From contig NZ_JAAGWH010000012.1 of assembly GCF_010682105.1 (NCBI RefSeq), positions 1 to 64,000 on the forward strand: a DNA stretch of 64,000 nucleotides, in the 5' to 3' direction. Positions within the stretch are counted from its first letter, which is position 1. Each line of letters starts with the position of its first letter. Both the position numbers and the translations under genes were made by a program. Below the pieces are notes generated by a model. The model did no database searches and was not told the origin of the DNA. It saw only the letters and a list, made by a program, of their open reading frames with translations. This stretch comes from Modestobacter muralis (GTDB lineage: Bacteria; Actinomycetota; Actinomycetes; Mycobacteriales; Geodermatophilaceae). Shown one piece after another: positions 53,531 through 61,014 of the stretch.

Positions 53531-53745
53531 GTACCGAGGGGTACGACGCCGGGACCGACGCCGTGCACGTCTCGGTGCGCGGCACCGACACCGAGGAGGT
53601 CACCGGGTACTGGCAGGCGCTGGTCGTCGGCGGCACGGTGCGGGCCGAGCTCGCCCCGGCCGGCTACGCCCCGCTGTACGGGATGGTCACCGATCGCTTC
53701 GGCGTCACCTGGGTCCTCGACGTCCTCCCGCCCTACACCGGCTGA
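53464..53745 (+). pseudogene. 5'-truncated VOC/PhnB-like gene
   Basis: The C-terminal half, VHVSVRGTDTEEVTGYWQAL through AGYAPLYGMVTDRFGVTWVL, is clearly the last beta-alpha module of a PhnB/VOC-type protein (usually about 140 residues). The first half is missing: upstream sequence in frame has no VOC character and instead is coding-like on the other strand. Probably a deletion product; the GTG at 53464 may still give a 93-residue protein. Confidence 0.55.
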
Positions 53746-53800
53746 CCCGGTCCGGGGGCGGACGGCGACGGCCGCCCCCGGCCCACCATGGGGAGTCCGG

Positions 53801-54589
53801 GTGACCGCCTGGGGCACCATGGACCGCGTGCCCGCCGAGCTGTTCGACACCTGGACCGCCGCCGTGGAGCGGGAGGGCGAGCGGTTCGGTGTCGTCGCCC
53901 AGGAGCTCGACGCCGGCCGCACCCCGGCTGCCGGCGGGCTGCAGGCCGCGGTGCCGTGGCTGACCGACTGGACCGCCCGCGACCTGGTGTCCCACCTCGG
54001 CGTCGTCCACCGCTGGGTCGTCGGGATCCTGCGGGCCGGCACCACCCAGCGACCCCGCTCACCCCGCGACCTCGCCCCGCCGGACGAGGACCTGCACGGC
54101 TGGTACGCGCAGGGGTTGATCGAACTGGTGGCCACCCTGCGCACCACCGATCCCGACGCCCCGGCCTGGCACATGAGCCCGGCGGCCGCGCAGACCGCGG
54201 GGAGCTGGGCCCGGCGCCAGGCGCACGAGCACACCGTCCACCGGCACGACCTCGAGGCAGCCGCATCGCTGGCGCACGCCCCCGTCGACCCGGTGCTGGC
54301 CGGCGACGGCGTCGACGAGCTGCTGGCCGTCGTCCTGCCCCGCTGGCAGCACACCGCGCCGCTGGCGACCGGCCGGGCCCGGGTCGGCGTCGTCGCGACC
54401 GACCTGGCCCGCAGCTGGACCGTCGAGGTGGCCGACGGCGCCGTGCGCTGCACGGACGGTCCCGCCGCCGACCCCGACGCCGAGGTGGCCGGGACGGCGA
54501 CCCAGCTGCTGCTGCACCTGTGGGGACGGCCGGGTGAGGTCGCGGTGCACGGCGACCGGTCCGCCGAGGCCCTGCTGCGGGGTCGCTGA
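53801..54589 (+). CDS. maleylpyruvate isomerase-family (DinB-like, mycothiol-linked) protein
   Basis: 262 residues matching the actinobacterial TIGR03083-type family: VPWLTDWTARDLVSHLGVVHRW gives the conserved His near the N-terminus, and RRQAHEHTVHRHDLEAA supplies the metal-binding His pair of the DinB-like fold. Members are thought to use mycothiol as cofactor, which fits the presence of mshA in this window. GTG 53801 has GGGGAG 5 nt upstream; ATG 53819 is possible. It is 2 bp from the next gene. Confidence 0.78.
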   Translation: MTAWGTMDRVPAELFDTWTAAVEREGERFGVVAQELDAGRTPAAGGLQAAVPWLTDWTARDLVSHLGVVHRWVVGILRAGTTQRPRSPRDLAPPDEDLHGWYAQGLIELVATLRTTDPDAPAWHMSPAAAQTAGSWARRQAHEHTVHRHDLEAAASLAHAPVDPVLAGDGVDELLAVVLPRWQHTAPLATGRARVGVVATDLARSWTVEVADGAVRCTDGPAADPDAEVAGTATQLLLHLWGRPGEVAVHGDRSAEALLRGR

Positions 54590-54591
54590 CC

Positions 54592-55452
54592 ATGGGCCGC
54601 AAGGACCGGGCGCACCTGTCCGCCCTCCCCGGGCCGACGCAGGTCGCCGGGGGCACCGCCGAGCTGCTGGCCGACGCCGACCGCGAGGGCTCCTGGCAGC
54701 TGATGCTCGACGGCGTCCCGCAGTCGCACGTGGACCTCCTCGACCCCGCGTACCTGGAGTTCGAGTACGTCCGCCGGATGGGCCACGTGCTCGACCTGAC
54801 CGCCGAGCCGGACGAGCCGCTGGACGTCGTCCACCTGGGCGGGGGCGCGCTCACCCTGGCCCGCTACGTCGCCGTCACCCGGCCCGGCTCCCGGCAGCGG
54901 GTCGTGGAGCTCGACGAGCCGCTGACCGAGCTGGTGCGCCGGGAGCTGCCGCTGCCCCGCAACGCACGGGTGCGGGTGCGCGCCGCCGACGCGCGCGCGG
55001 GGCTGGCCGCCCTGCCGGACGCCTCGGCCGACGTCGTCCTGGTCGACGTGTTCGCCGGCGCGCGCACCCCGGCGCACCTGACCACCGTCGAGTTCGCCGC
55101 CGACGTCGCCCGCGTGCTGAGGCCCGGGGGCGTGACGGCGTGGAACGTCTCCGACGGCCCGCCGCTGCGGTTCGCCCGCGCGGAGGCGGCGACGCTGCGC
55201 GCGGTCTTCGCGCACGTGGCCCTGCTGGCCGAGCCGGGGACGCTGCGCGGACGGCGGTTCGGCAACACCGTGGCGGTCGGCTCGGACGCCGAGCTGCCGA
55301 TCGCCGGGCTGACCCGCCGGTGCGCCGGTGACCCGATGCCCGCCCGGGTGGTCAGCGGTGCCGACCTCGACGGCTTCGTCGGCCAGGCGGCGCCGGTGAC
55401 CGACGCGGACGCCCAGCCCTCACCCCAGCCGCCGGCCGGGGTCTTCGACTGA
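54592..55452 (+). CDS. spermidine synthase-like methyltransferase-fold protein
   Basis: 286 residues with the spermidine-synthase fold: LLDPAYLEFEYVRRMGHVLD, VVHLGGGALTLARYVAVTRPG, RVVELDEPLTELVRREL and ASADVVLVDVFAGARTP. Actinobacterial proteins of this type are common and mostly uncharacterised; polyamine synthesis is not established. Two bases separate it from the preceding gene, so they form an operon. Confidence 0.75.
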   Translation: MGRKDRAHLSALPGPTQVAGGTAELLADADREGSWQLMLDGVPQSHVDLLDPAYLEFEYVRRMGHVLDLTAEPDEPLDVVHLGGGALTLARYVAVTRPGSRQRVVELDEPLTELVRRELPLPRNARVRVRAADARAGLAALPDASADVVLVDVFAGARTPAHLTTVEFAADVARVLRPGGVTAWNVSDGPPLRFARAEAATLRAVFAHVALLAEPGTLRGRRFGNTVAVGSDAELPIAGLTRRCAGDPMPARVVSGADLDGFVGQAAPVTDADAQPSPQPPAGVFD

Positions 55453-55478
55453 GGCCCGCGGCGCCGTAGGGTCGGGAG

Positions 55479-55682
55479 ATGACGACTCCCCCGTACGGTC
55501 GGCTCACCCGCGACACCCGGCACAAGGTCGTGGCCGGGGTCTGCTCCGGCCTGGCCCGCAGGTTCGGGCTCTCCCGGGGCGGCCTGCGCGCGGCCTTCGT
55601 GGTGTCCTGCGTGCTGCCGGGCCCGCAGATCCTGGCCTACATCGCGCTCTGGGTCCTGATGCCGGCCGACGACAGGTACTGA
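55479..55682 (+). CDS. PspC-domain small membrane protein
   Basis: 67 residues: LTRDTRHKVVAGVCSGLARRF followed by one hydrophobic helix (FVVSCVLPGPQILAYIALWVLM), the standard PspC layout. Likely part of envelope stress response. ATG lies 6 nt after TAGGGT (55467-55472). Confidence 0.85.
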   Translation: MTTPPYGRLTRDTRHKVVAGVCSGLARRFGLSRGGLRAAFVVSCVLPGPQILAYIALWVLMPADDRY

Positions 55683-55695
55683 CGGCCGGCCCGTC

Positions 55696-55980
55696 TCACC
55701 AGGGGTTGTTGCCCGGCTTCAGGCTGCGCACCGCGGGCCGCACGTCGACCAGGTAGACCACCGCGGCGACGACGGCCGGCAACCCGAGGAAGCTCAGCGG
55801 GCCCAGGAGGAACAGCAGCAGCGCGGCGATGCCGGTGATCGCCAGCCAGGCGGGCTTGCTCAGCTTGCCCGCGGCGACGTAGGCCGACGCCGGGCGGATC
55901 ACGGCGTCGACGAGGGCCCAGAGGGCCAGGGCCAGGGTGCCGTAGTACACCAGGTCGGTCACGAAGCCGTCGAAGCCCAT
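55696..55980 (-). CDS. DUF2516 membrane protein
   Basis: 94 residues with two or three hydrophobic helices (VYYGTLALALWALVDAVI, WLAITGIAALLLFLLGPL, AVVAAVVYLVDV) ending RPAVRSLKPGNNPW. This is DUF2516, found beside hbhA in mycobacteria (Rv0476). Function unknown. ATG at 55980. Confidence 0.8.
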   Translation of the reverse strand: MGFDGFVTDLVYYGTLALALWALVDAVIRPASAYVAAGKLSKPAWLAITGIAALLLFLLGPLSFLGLPAVVAAVVYLVDVRPAVRSLKPGNNPW

Positions 55981-56126
55981 GCACCGAGGATAGGCGGGTC
56001 CGGCCACCCGCTGCCGGGGAACGCGCCCGCCGCCGGCCTTGCTGACCCGTCCGGGTGGGACGACGACGCGCCGGCGCCCGCGGATGCGGGCGGCCGGGGC
56101 GTCGGCTCACGGAGCGGAGCGGTCGG

Positions 56127-56918
56127 TCACTTCCCCGAGCGGCGGGTCTTGGCCGGGACGGCGAGCGGGTCGGGCAGCTGGGCCTTCGCCGGCTTCGCGG
56201 CCGGCGTCTTCGCGGCCGGCGTCTTCGCGGCCGGCGTCTCCACGGCCGGCTCGGCGGTGACCGGCTCGACGACGACGGCCTCGGCCGGAGCCGGCTCGGC
56301 GGCGTCGGCCAGGGTGGCCTTCGTCGACTCGGCGGCCTCCTGGACGTCGGCGGTGGCCGACTCGACGGCCGCGGTGGTGCGGGCCGCAGTCTTCTGCGCG
56401 ACGGAGGTGACCGTGTCGGAGGCCTCGGCCACGGTCTCGGCGGTCTCGTCCAGGACGTCCTCGAGCCCGTCCTCGACGGCGTCCACGGCGCGCTCGGTGC
56501 GGGCCACCACCTTGCGGAAGACCGGCTGCCGGCGCAGGTCGCCGACCAGCTGCTCGCCGCGGCCGGCCAGCTCGCCGATGGCCTCCAGCGCCTGGGCGCG
56601 GGCACCGTCGACCAGGCCGGTGACGGTGCCGAGCACCGTCTCCGGACGCAGCTCGGTGACGGTGCTGCGGGCGTGGACGGCGGCCCGGCGGGCCTGCTCG
56701 CGCGCGGCCACGACCCGGGCACGGGCCTCCTTGGCGCCCAGGTCGGCCTGCACCTGCGCCTCACCGGGGAGCGCCTCGGCGCGGGAGCGCAGGCCGTCGA
56801 CGACGGTGCGGGCACGGTCGACGGCGACGTCACCGGCGCCGAGCGCGGCCAACAGGCCGGTGCGGCCGGTCTCGACGAGGGTCTCGCCGTAGTGCTTCAG
56901 GGTGTCGGTGCGGCTCAT
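56127..56918 (-). CDS. HbhA-like helical protein with Lys/Ala/Pro C-terminal repeats
   Basis: 263 residues: long amphipathic helices (about 1-190) rich in Ala, Glu and Arg, probably coiled coil, then a low-complexity tail with three tandem TPAAK repeats and a basic end. The architecture and neighbours (XRE regulator upstream, DUF2516 downstream) match mycobacterial heparin-binding haemagglutinin HbhA (Rv0475). Adhesion should not be assumed in this organism. ATG overlaps the XRE gene stop (ATGA). Confidence 0.75.
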   Translation of the reverse strand: MSRTDTLKHYGETLVETGRTGLLAALGAGDVAVDRARTVVDGLRSRAEALPGEAQVQADLGAKEARARVVAAREQARRAAVHARSTVTELRPETVLGTVTGLVDGARAQALEAIGELAGRGEQLVGDLRRQPVFRKVVARTERAVDAVEDGLEDVLDETAETVAEASDTVTSVAQKTAARTTAAVESATADVQEAAESTKATLADAAEPAPAEAVVVEPVTAEPAVETPAAKTPAAKTPAAKPAKAQLPDPLAVPAKTRRSGK

Positions 56919-57403
56919 GCCGTCTCCTCCGAGGGGGTGGGGGTGGGTGCGGCCGCCTCGAGCGCGCGGGCGAGCTGGGCGGCGTGTTCGCGGGCGTAGG
57001 TCTCGTACAGCTCCAGGAGCACGGCCTTGTGCCGCTCCGACAGCGCCGCGTCACCGCGGATGGCGGCGACCGTGCCGGCGGTGCCCGACCGGCGGTCGAG
57101 GATGCCGGCCTGCTCGTACAGCGTCTCCGCGGAGATCTTCAGGCCCCGGGCGATCTGGCCCAGGATCTCCGCCGACGGCTTGCGCAGGCCACGCTCGACC
57201 TGGGAGAGGTAGGGGTTGCTGACCCCGGCCACCCGGGCCAGCTCCCGCAGCGACACCTGGGCGGCGCTGCGCTGGGTGCGGATGAACTCCCCCACGTGCG
57301 AGCTCACGGCCGCGGGCACGGTCTGGGCCTCGGCGGCTGCGGTGACCACGCTCTCGCGGACCGCGGTCACCTGCTCGCGGACGAACTCCGTGGGTCGCTG
57401 CAC
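56915..57403 (-). CDS. XRE-family regulator (Rv0474-like)
   Basis: 162 residues. The HTH lies in the middle: GEFIRTQRSAAQVSLRELARVAGVSNPYLSQVERGLRKPS, split as SLRELARVAGVSNPYLSQVE for the HTH proper, then a helical C-terminus. It overlaps hbhA by 4 bp. Three CTAGC boxes lie just upstream of its start, likely its own operator. Confidence 0.85.
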   Translation of the reverse strand: MQRPTEFVREQVTAVRESVVTAAAEAQTVPAAVSSHVGEFIRTQRSAAQVSLRELARVAGVSNPYLSQVERGLRKPSAEILGQIARGLKISAETLYEQAGILDRRSGTAGTVAAIRGDAALSERHKAVLLELYETYAREHAAQLARALEAAAPTPTPSEETA

Positions 57404-57412
57404 GTGATCATC

Positions 57413-57453
57413 CTAGCCCGCAGTGCTAGCTCCTGCAAGCGGGCTGCTAGCAC
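57413..57453. promoter_or_regulatory. CTAGC boxes upstream of XRE-hbhA operon
   Basis: CTAGC at 57413-57417, then GTGCTAGC (57423-57430) and its reverse complement GCTAGCAC (57446-57453), 10-50 bp upstream of the XRE start. CTAG is a rare tetramer in such GC-rich DNA, so three within 40 bp is unlikely to be chance. Confidence 0.45.
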
Positions 57454-57524
57454 GCCGTCGTCCACTGTCTTCCCTGCCGCGGGACCCCGCACTGCTCGCC
57501 ACAGGACCACCCGGGCGCCGCCGC

Positions 57525-57600
57525 GCGGGTTGACCCGCGTGAGCGGGCGTTGAGCCGCGCCCCGACGCGGCTCAACGCCTGCTCGTGCGGGTCAACCCGC
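57525..57600. terminator. 35-bp-arm inverted repeat downstream of asparaginase gene
   Basis: Arms 57525-57559 and 57566-57600 pair over 35 bp with three mismatches and a 6-nt loop. Each arm carries GGGTTGACCCGC and GCGTTGAGCCGCG. It lies 54 bp beyond the asparaginase stop and about 120 bp upstream of the XRE start. Confidence 0.6.
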
Positions 57601-57653
57601 ACCAGAGCAGCGAGGACACCACCCCGGCCTGACCCGTCGGGAGGGTCAGCGGC

Positions 57654-58631
57654 TCAGCCCAGGACGTCGGACGGGCGGATGTGGCCGACCACGCCCTCAC
57701 CACCGGAGACCGCGGTCGACGACCAGGGGGCGAGGGTCGCGGCGGGCACGCCCAGCCGCACCAGCCCGGCGCACAGCGCGGGCAGCCGGCCGCGGTCGCC
57801 GCCGTCGTCGAGCTTGAGGGCGACCGCCCCGGCGCCGGGCAGCGCCGCGACGTGCACGCCGTCGGCCCCGCCCTTGACCAGCAGGCCGTCGACGGCCTGC
57901 ATCAGCTCGGTGTCGTCGCGCCCGGTGCCGGCGACCAGCCACGGGTGGGCGCGCATCGCGTCGGCGACGCGCCGGCCGGCCGTGCCCGGCTCGGCCTGCA
58001 CCAGCGACAGGACGCCGCGGGCCAGCCCGGTCAGCGGGATCTCGTGCTGGGGCGCCCCGCACCCGTCCACGACGACGGCGGACACCGGGTCTCCCCCGGC
58101 CTCGCCCAGCCGTGCCTCGATCGCCTGCTGCAGCGGGTGCCCGGGGTCCAGGTAGCCCTCGGTCGGCCAGCCGGCCGCGACGCAGGCGGCCAGCATCGCC
58201 GAGTGCTTGCCCGAGCAGTTCATCGCCAGCCGCTCCGGCGCGCGGCCTTCGACCAGCCAGTGCGCGCGGGTGGCCTCGTGACCGGGCAGCGACGGCGGGC
58301 AGCCGAGGTGCGCGGGCTCGAGACCGGCGTGGGCCAGCACCTGGGCGGCCAGCTCGCGGTGGTCGTCCTCACCGTTGTGCGAGGCGGCGGCCAGCGCCAG
58401 CTCCCGGTCGTCCCGCGGCTGCCAGCCGGCGTCGAGGTAGACGGTGGCCTGCACCGGCTTGTTCGACGATCGCGGCAGCACCGGCCGGGTCACGTCCCCG
58501 ACGGCCGACTGCGGTGCCCCGTCGGCGCCGAGGACGACCAGCGCTCCCCGGTGCACCGACTCCAGCACGTCGGACGCCAGCCCGCCGCGCCACACCTCCA
58601 CCAGCACCGGGTTCTGCGGCCACTCGCTCAT
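57654..58631 (-). CDS. L-asparaginase II-type (Rhizobium AnsA-like) protein
   Basis: 325 residues of the thermolabile rhizobial-type asparaginase family: VLPRSSNKPVQATVYLDAG, AAASHNGEDDHRELA, NCSGKHSAMLAACVAAGWP and VVDGCGAPQHEIPLTGLARG. Residues in the SSNKP and CSGKH motifs form the unusual Ser-Lys/Zn-Cys active site known in this family. It would hydrolyse asparagine to aspartate. ATG start at 58631. Confidence 0.85.
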   Translation of the reverse strand: MSEWPQNPVLVEVWRGGLASDVLESVHRGALVVLGADGAPQSAVGDVTRPVLPRSSNKPVQATVYLDAGWQPRDDRELALAAASHNGEDDHRELAAQVLAHAGLEPAHLGCPPSLPGHEATRAHWLVEGRAPERLAMNCSGKHSAMLAACVAAGWPTEGYLDPGHPLQQAIEARLGEAGGDPVSAVVVDGCGAPQHEIPLTGLARGVLSLVQAEPGTAGRRVADAMRAHPWLVAGTGRDDTELMQAVDGLLVKGGADGVHVAALPGAGAVALKLDDGGDRGRLPALCAGLVRLGVPAATLAPWSSTAVSGGEGVVGHIRPSDVLG

Positions 58632-58669
58632 GCGGTGATCATGCCGAGCCCCCGGTGACGTGCTGGAAC

Positions 58670-58769
58670 GGCCCCCGTGCAGGGTCCCGCTCCCAGCTCG
58701 CTCGGAGTGGGGTCAGGCCCCGTCCCGAGGCTCGGTGCGAGCTCGCTCGTGCCGAGGAGGACGGGGTCC
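58670..58769 (-). repeat. dispersed 3' hairpin element, compound copy 5 (after RsiG-like gene)
   Basis: Longer version with the same ends (GGCCCCCGTGCAGGGTCCCG at one side, GACGGGGTCCTT at the other) and two internal hairpins, one closed by CCCCGTCC (58709-58716) with GGACGGGG (58759-58766). It lies 8 bp beyond the stop of the RsiG-like gene. Confidence 0.6.
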
Positions 58770-58777
58770 TTCGACCT

Positions 58778-59344
58778 TCATCCGTGGCGGGACTCGTCGG
58801 CCAGCAGCTGGGCGACGTCGGCGAGGCCCTCGCGGTAGCGCCGGGCCAGCTCACCGGCGACGGCGTCCATCACCGCCTGCACCCCGCGACGGCGCTCGGA
58901 CAGCGTCCGCTCCCCCGCGGCCAGCGACCGGGCGGTCTGCTCGAGCAGGTCGTCGGGCATGGACGGGACGTCGGTGAGGTCGGCGCCGGGCGCGAGGCTG
59001 TTGACCCACGTCTCGAACTGCTCGGGCGCGGTGGGCTGCACGGTCTGGTGCCGGCCCAGGCCGTGCGCGGGGCCGCGGCCCTTCTCGGACAGGATCTCCG
59101 GCAGCAGGTCGACCAGCGAGCGCCCGTCGTGCTCGGCGCGGCGCTGCAGCTCGCGCCGCACGATGTCCAGCCGGCCCTGCAGCAGGCGCCGGGTGTAGGA
59201 GAGGTTGACCTCCTCCTGCTCGGCGCGGTGCCGCAGCGCCCGGACCTCGGTCATCGGCACGTCCTGGACGCCGTCGAGGAACGAGGGGTCCAGCAGCTCG
59301 TCGACGCCGGTGCCGCCGGCAGGGGCAGGGGTGGGAGCAGTCAT
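58778..59344 (-). CDS. rsiG: RsiG-type anti-sigma factor with two c-di-GMP motifs
   Basis: 188 residues, mainly helical. The published RsiG c-di-GMP-binding signature E-x3-S-x2-R-x3-Q-x3-D occurs twice and perfectly: E45, S49, R52, Q56, D60 and E145, S149, R152, Q156, D160, exactly 100 residues apart, as expected for the antiparallel coiled-coil hairpin. In Streptomyces, RsiG bound to c-di-GMP sequesters sigma WhiG. No whiG/fliA gene is in this window. ATG 59344 has GGAGG 7 nt upstream. Confidence 0.85.
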   Translation of the reverse strand: MTAPTPAPAGGTGVDELLDPSFLDGVQDVPMTEVRALRHRAEQEEVNLSYTRRLLQGRLDIVRRELQRRAEHDGRSLVDLLPEILSEKGRGPAHGLGRHQTVQPTAPEQFETWVNSLAPGADLTDVPSMPDDLLEQTARSLAAGERTLSERRRGVQAVMDAVAGELARRYREGLADVAQLLADESRHG

Positions 59345-59402
59345 CGCGCGACCTCCGCGGGAGTGGGGACGGTGGATGCCAGCCCCGGGCACGCGCCCGG
59401 GG

Positions 59403-60512
59403 TCACCGGCCGATCGTCGCAGACCGGACCGCCCGGACGCGGTCGCGGGCCGCCGCCCGGGTGTCGTCGAGCGTCGCGGGGGTGTCGTCGGGGTCGATGG
59501 CGGCCGCCGCCTCGCCCACCTTGAGCGCCGCGTCGGGCGCCAGCGACTGCTTGACCAGGGCGAGGGCGATGACGCCCAGCTCGTGGTGGCGCACCGCGGT
59601 GCCCAGTCGGCCGACCTCCCGCGTGCCGGAGGTGACCGGCGTCCCAGGGCGGGGCAGCGTCTCGGCCATGCCGTCGAGGTGCAGCAGCACCAGCCGGCGC
59701 GGCGGGCGGCCCAGGTTGTGCACCCGGGCGACGGTCTCCTGACCGCGGTAGCAGCCCTTCTCGAGGTGGACGGCGGTCTGCAGCCACTCCAGCTCGTTGG
59801 GGATGGTGCGGTGGTCGGAGTCGACCCCGGCCCGCGGACGGCGGGCTTCGACCCGCAGCGCCTCGTAGGCGTCGACCCCGGCGAGGACGGCGCCGGCGTC
59901 CAGCAGCTGCTGCGACCGGGCGGCGAGCTCGGCGCGCGGCACCAGCAGGTCGACGACCGCCGCCGTCCCGTCGCCGATCGCCGGCATCCGGCGCACCCAG
60001 CCCCCGCCGTCCAGCGGCGCGACGGCGTACGGCTGCGCCGGCACGGGCCAGCCGGCGGTGGTGAGCACCTCGTCGCCGCGCGGGCCGACCAGGGACAGCA
60101 GCGCCCACGCGTCAGTGACCAGCGCCGGGTCGACCCGCAGCATGAAGCGCATCCGCTGCAGGAAGGTCACCAGCGCCGCGCCCGTGCCCGGCTCCACGTC
60201 GCCCCAGGTGGTGCCGTCGAGCTCGGTGAGGACGACGTGGTGCTCGACGTGGCCCTGCGGGGAGAGCACCAGCGCCTCGGAGCCGGTCGCGTCGCCGAGG
60301 CGCTCCAGGTGCTGACTGGTCAGGCTGTGCAGCCAAGACAACCGGTCGGCGCCCGGGACGACGAGGACGTCACGGTCGCTGCGGTCGACCAGCCCCGCGC
60401 CCTCGGCCAGCCAGCGCTGCTCGGGCAGCGGCTCGCCGTAGTGGGCGGCCACGGTGGCGTCCTCGTGGTCCAGGGCGACGGCCCCGGGGTGCTGCAGCAG
60501 TGGGGAGGTCAT
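59403..60512 (-). CDS. ygfZ: folate-binding protein YgfZ (iron-sulfur repair)
   Basis: 369 residues of the GcvT-like fold. RLSWLHSLTSQHLERL, GYVEHH-like segment GHVEHHVVLTELDG, and the diagnostic HLEKGCYRGQETVARVHNLG with the conserved Cys near residue 260. YgfZ/IbaG57-type proteins use tetrahydrofolate to help assemble or repair certain Fe-S clusters. ATG overlaps the fur stop (ATGA). Confidence 0.87.
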   Translation of the reverse strand: MTSPLLQHPGAVALDHEDATVAAHYGEPLPEQRWLAEGAGLVDRSDRDVLVVPGADRLSWLHSLTSQHLERLGDATGSEALVLSPQGHVEHHVVLTELDGTTWGDVEPGTGAALVTFLQRMRFMLRVDPALVTDAWALLSLVGPRGDEVLTTAGWPVPAQPYAVAPLDGGGWVRRMPAIGDGTAAVVDLLVPRAELAARSQQLLDAGAVLAGVDAYEALRVEARRPRAGVDSDHRTIPNELEWLQTAVHLEKGCYRGQETVARVHNLGRPPRRLVLLHLDGMAETLPRPGTPVTSGTREVGRLGTAVRHHELGVIALALVKQSLAPDAALKVGEAAAAIDPDDTPATLDDTRAAARDRVRAVRSATIGR

Positions 60513-60985
60513 GCGTTCTCCTTCTCCGTGCAGGCTCGGCAGGTGCCGGACAGCGCCACGTGGCCCACGTCCAGGGTGAAACCCAGATCGGCCCCCAGAC
60601 GTTCCGCCGCCCCGTCGAGCACCCCCGGGTCGACCGAGCTGATCTCGCCGCAGGTCTGGCAGACGACGTGCACGTGCCGGTGCTGCTGGCCGGCGTGGTA
60701 GATCGGCGCGCCCTTGCCCAGGTGGGTGTGCCAGACGAGCCCGAGCTTCTCCAGCAGCTCCAGCGCGCGGTAGACCGTGGAGGTGTCGGGCGCGGCGCCG
60801 TCGGGTCCGGCGTCGGCGCGCAGCCGGGCACCGATCTCCTCGGGCGTGCCGTGCTCCAGCGCCGAGACCGCGGCCAGCACCCGCTGTCGCTGACTGGTCA
60901 GCCGCAGCCCGCGGGACCGCAGCTCCGCGGCCAGGGGTCCCTGGGCCGCAGGCCGCGTCGACTCCTGGCTCTCCGGTCCGGACAC
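60509..60985 (-). CDS. Fur-family metal regulator
   Basis: 158 residues: winged helix [20 protein letters not shown] and [19 protein letters not shown], then the metal/dimer domain with [18 protein letters not shown] (His-rich site and first CxxC) and [10 protein letters not shown] (second CxxC, structural zinc). Fur, Zur and PerR cannot be separated here. GTG at 60985 lies 7 nt after minus-strand TAGGCT (60998-60993). Coupled to ygfZ, consistent with iron/Fe-S control. Confidence 0.88.
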   Translation of the reverse strand: MSGPESQESTRPAAQGPLAAELRSRGLRLTSQRQRVLAAVSALEHGTPEEIGARLRADAGPDGAAPDTSTVYRALELLEKLGLVWHTHLGKGAPIYHAGQQHRHVHVVCQTCGEISSVDPGVLDGAAERLGADLGFTLDVGHVALSGTCRACTEKENA

Positions 60986-61014
60986 GCTGCCGAGCCTAGA
61001 GCGCAGGTGGCAGG

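Noticed and set aside
20524-58769. Dispersed palindromes as CRISPR repeats or an insertion-sequence family
   Set aside because: Copies are single, far apart and lack spacers, a cas gene or any transposase frame.
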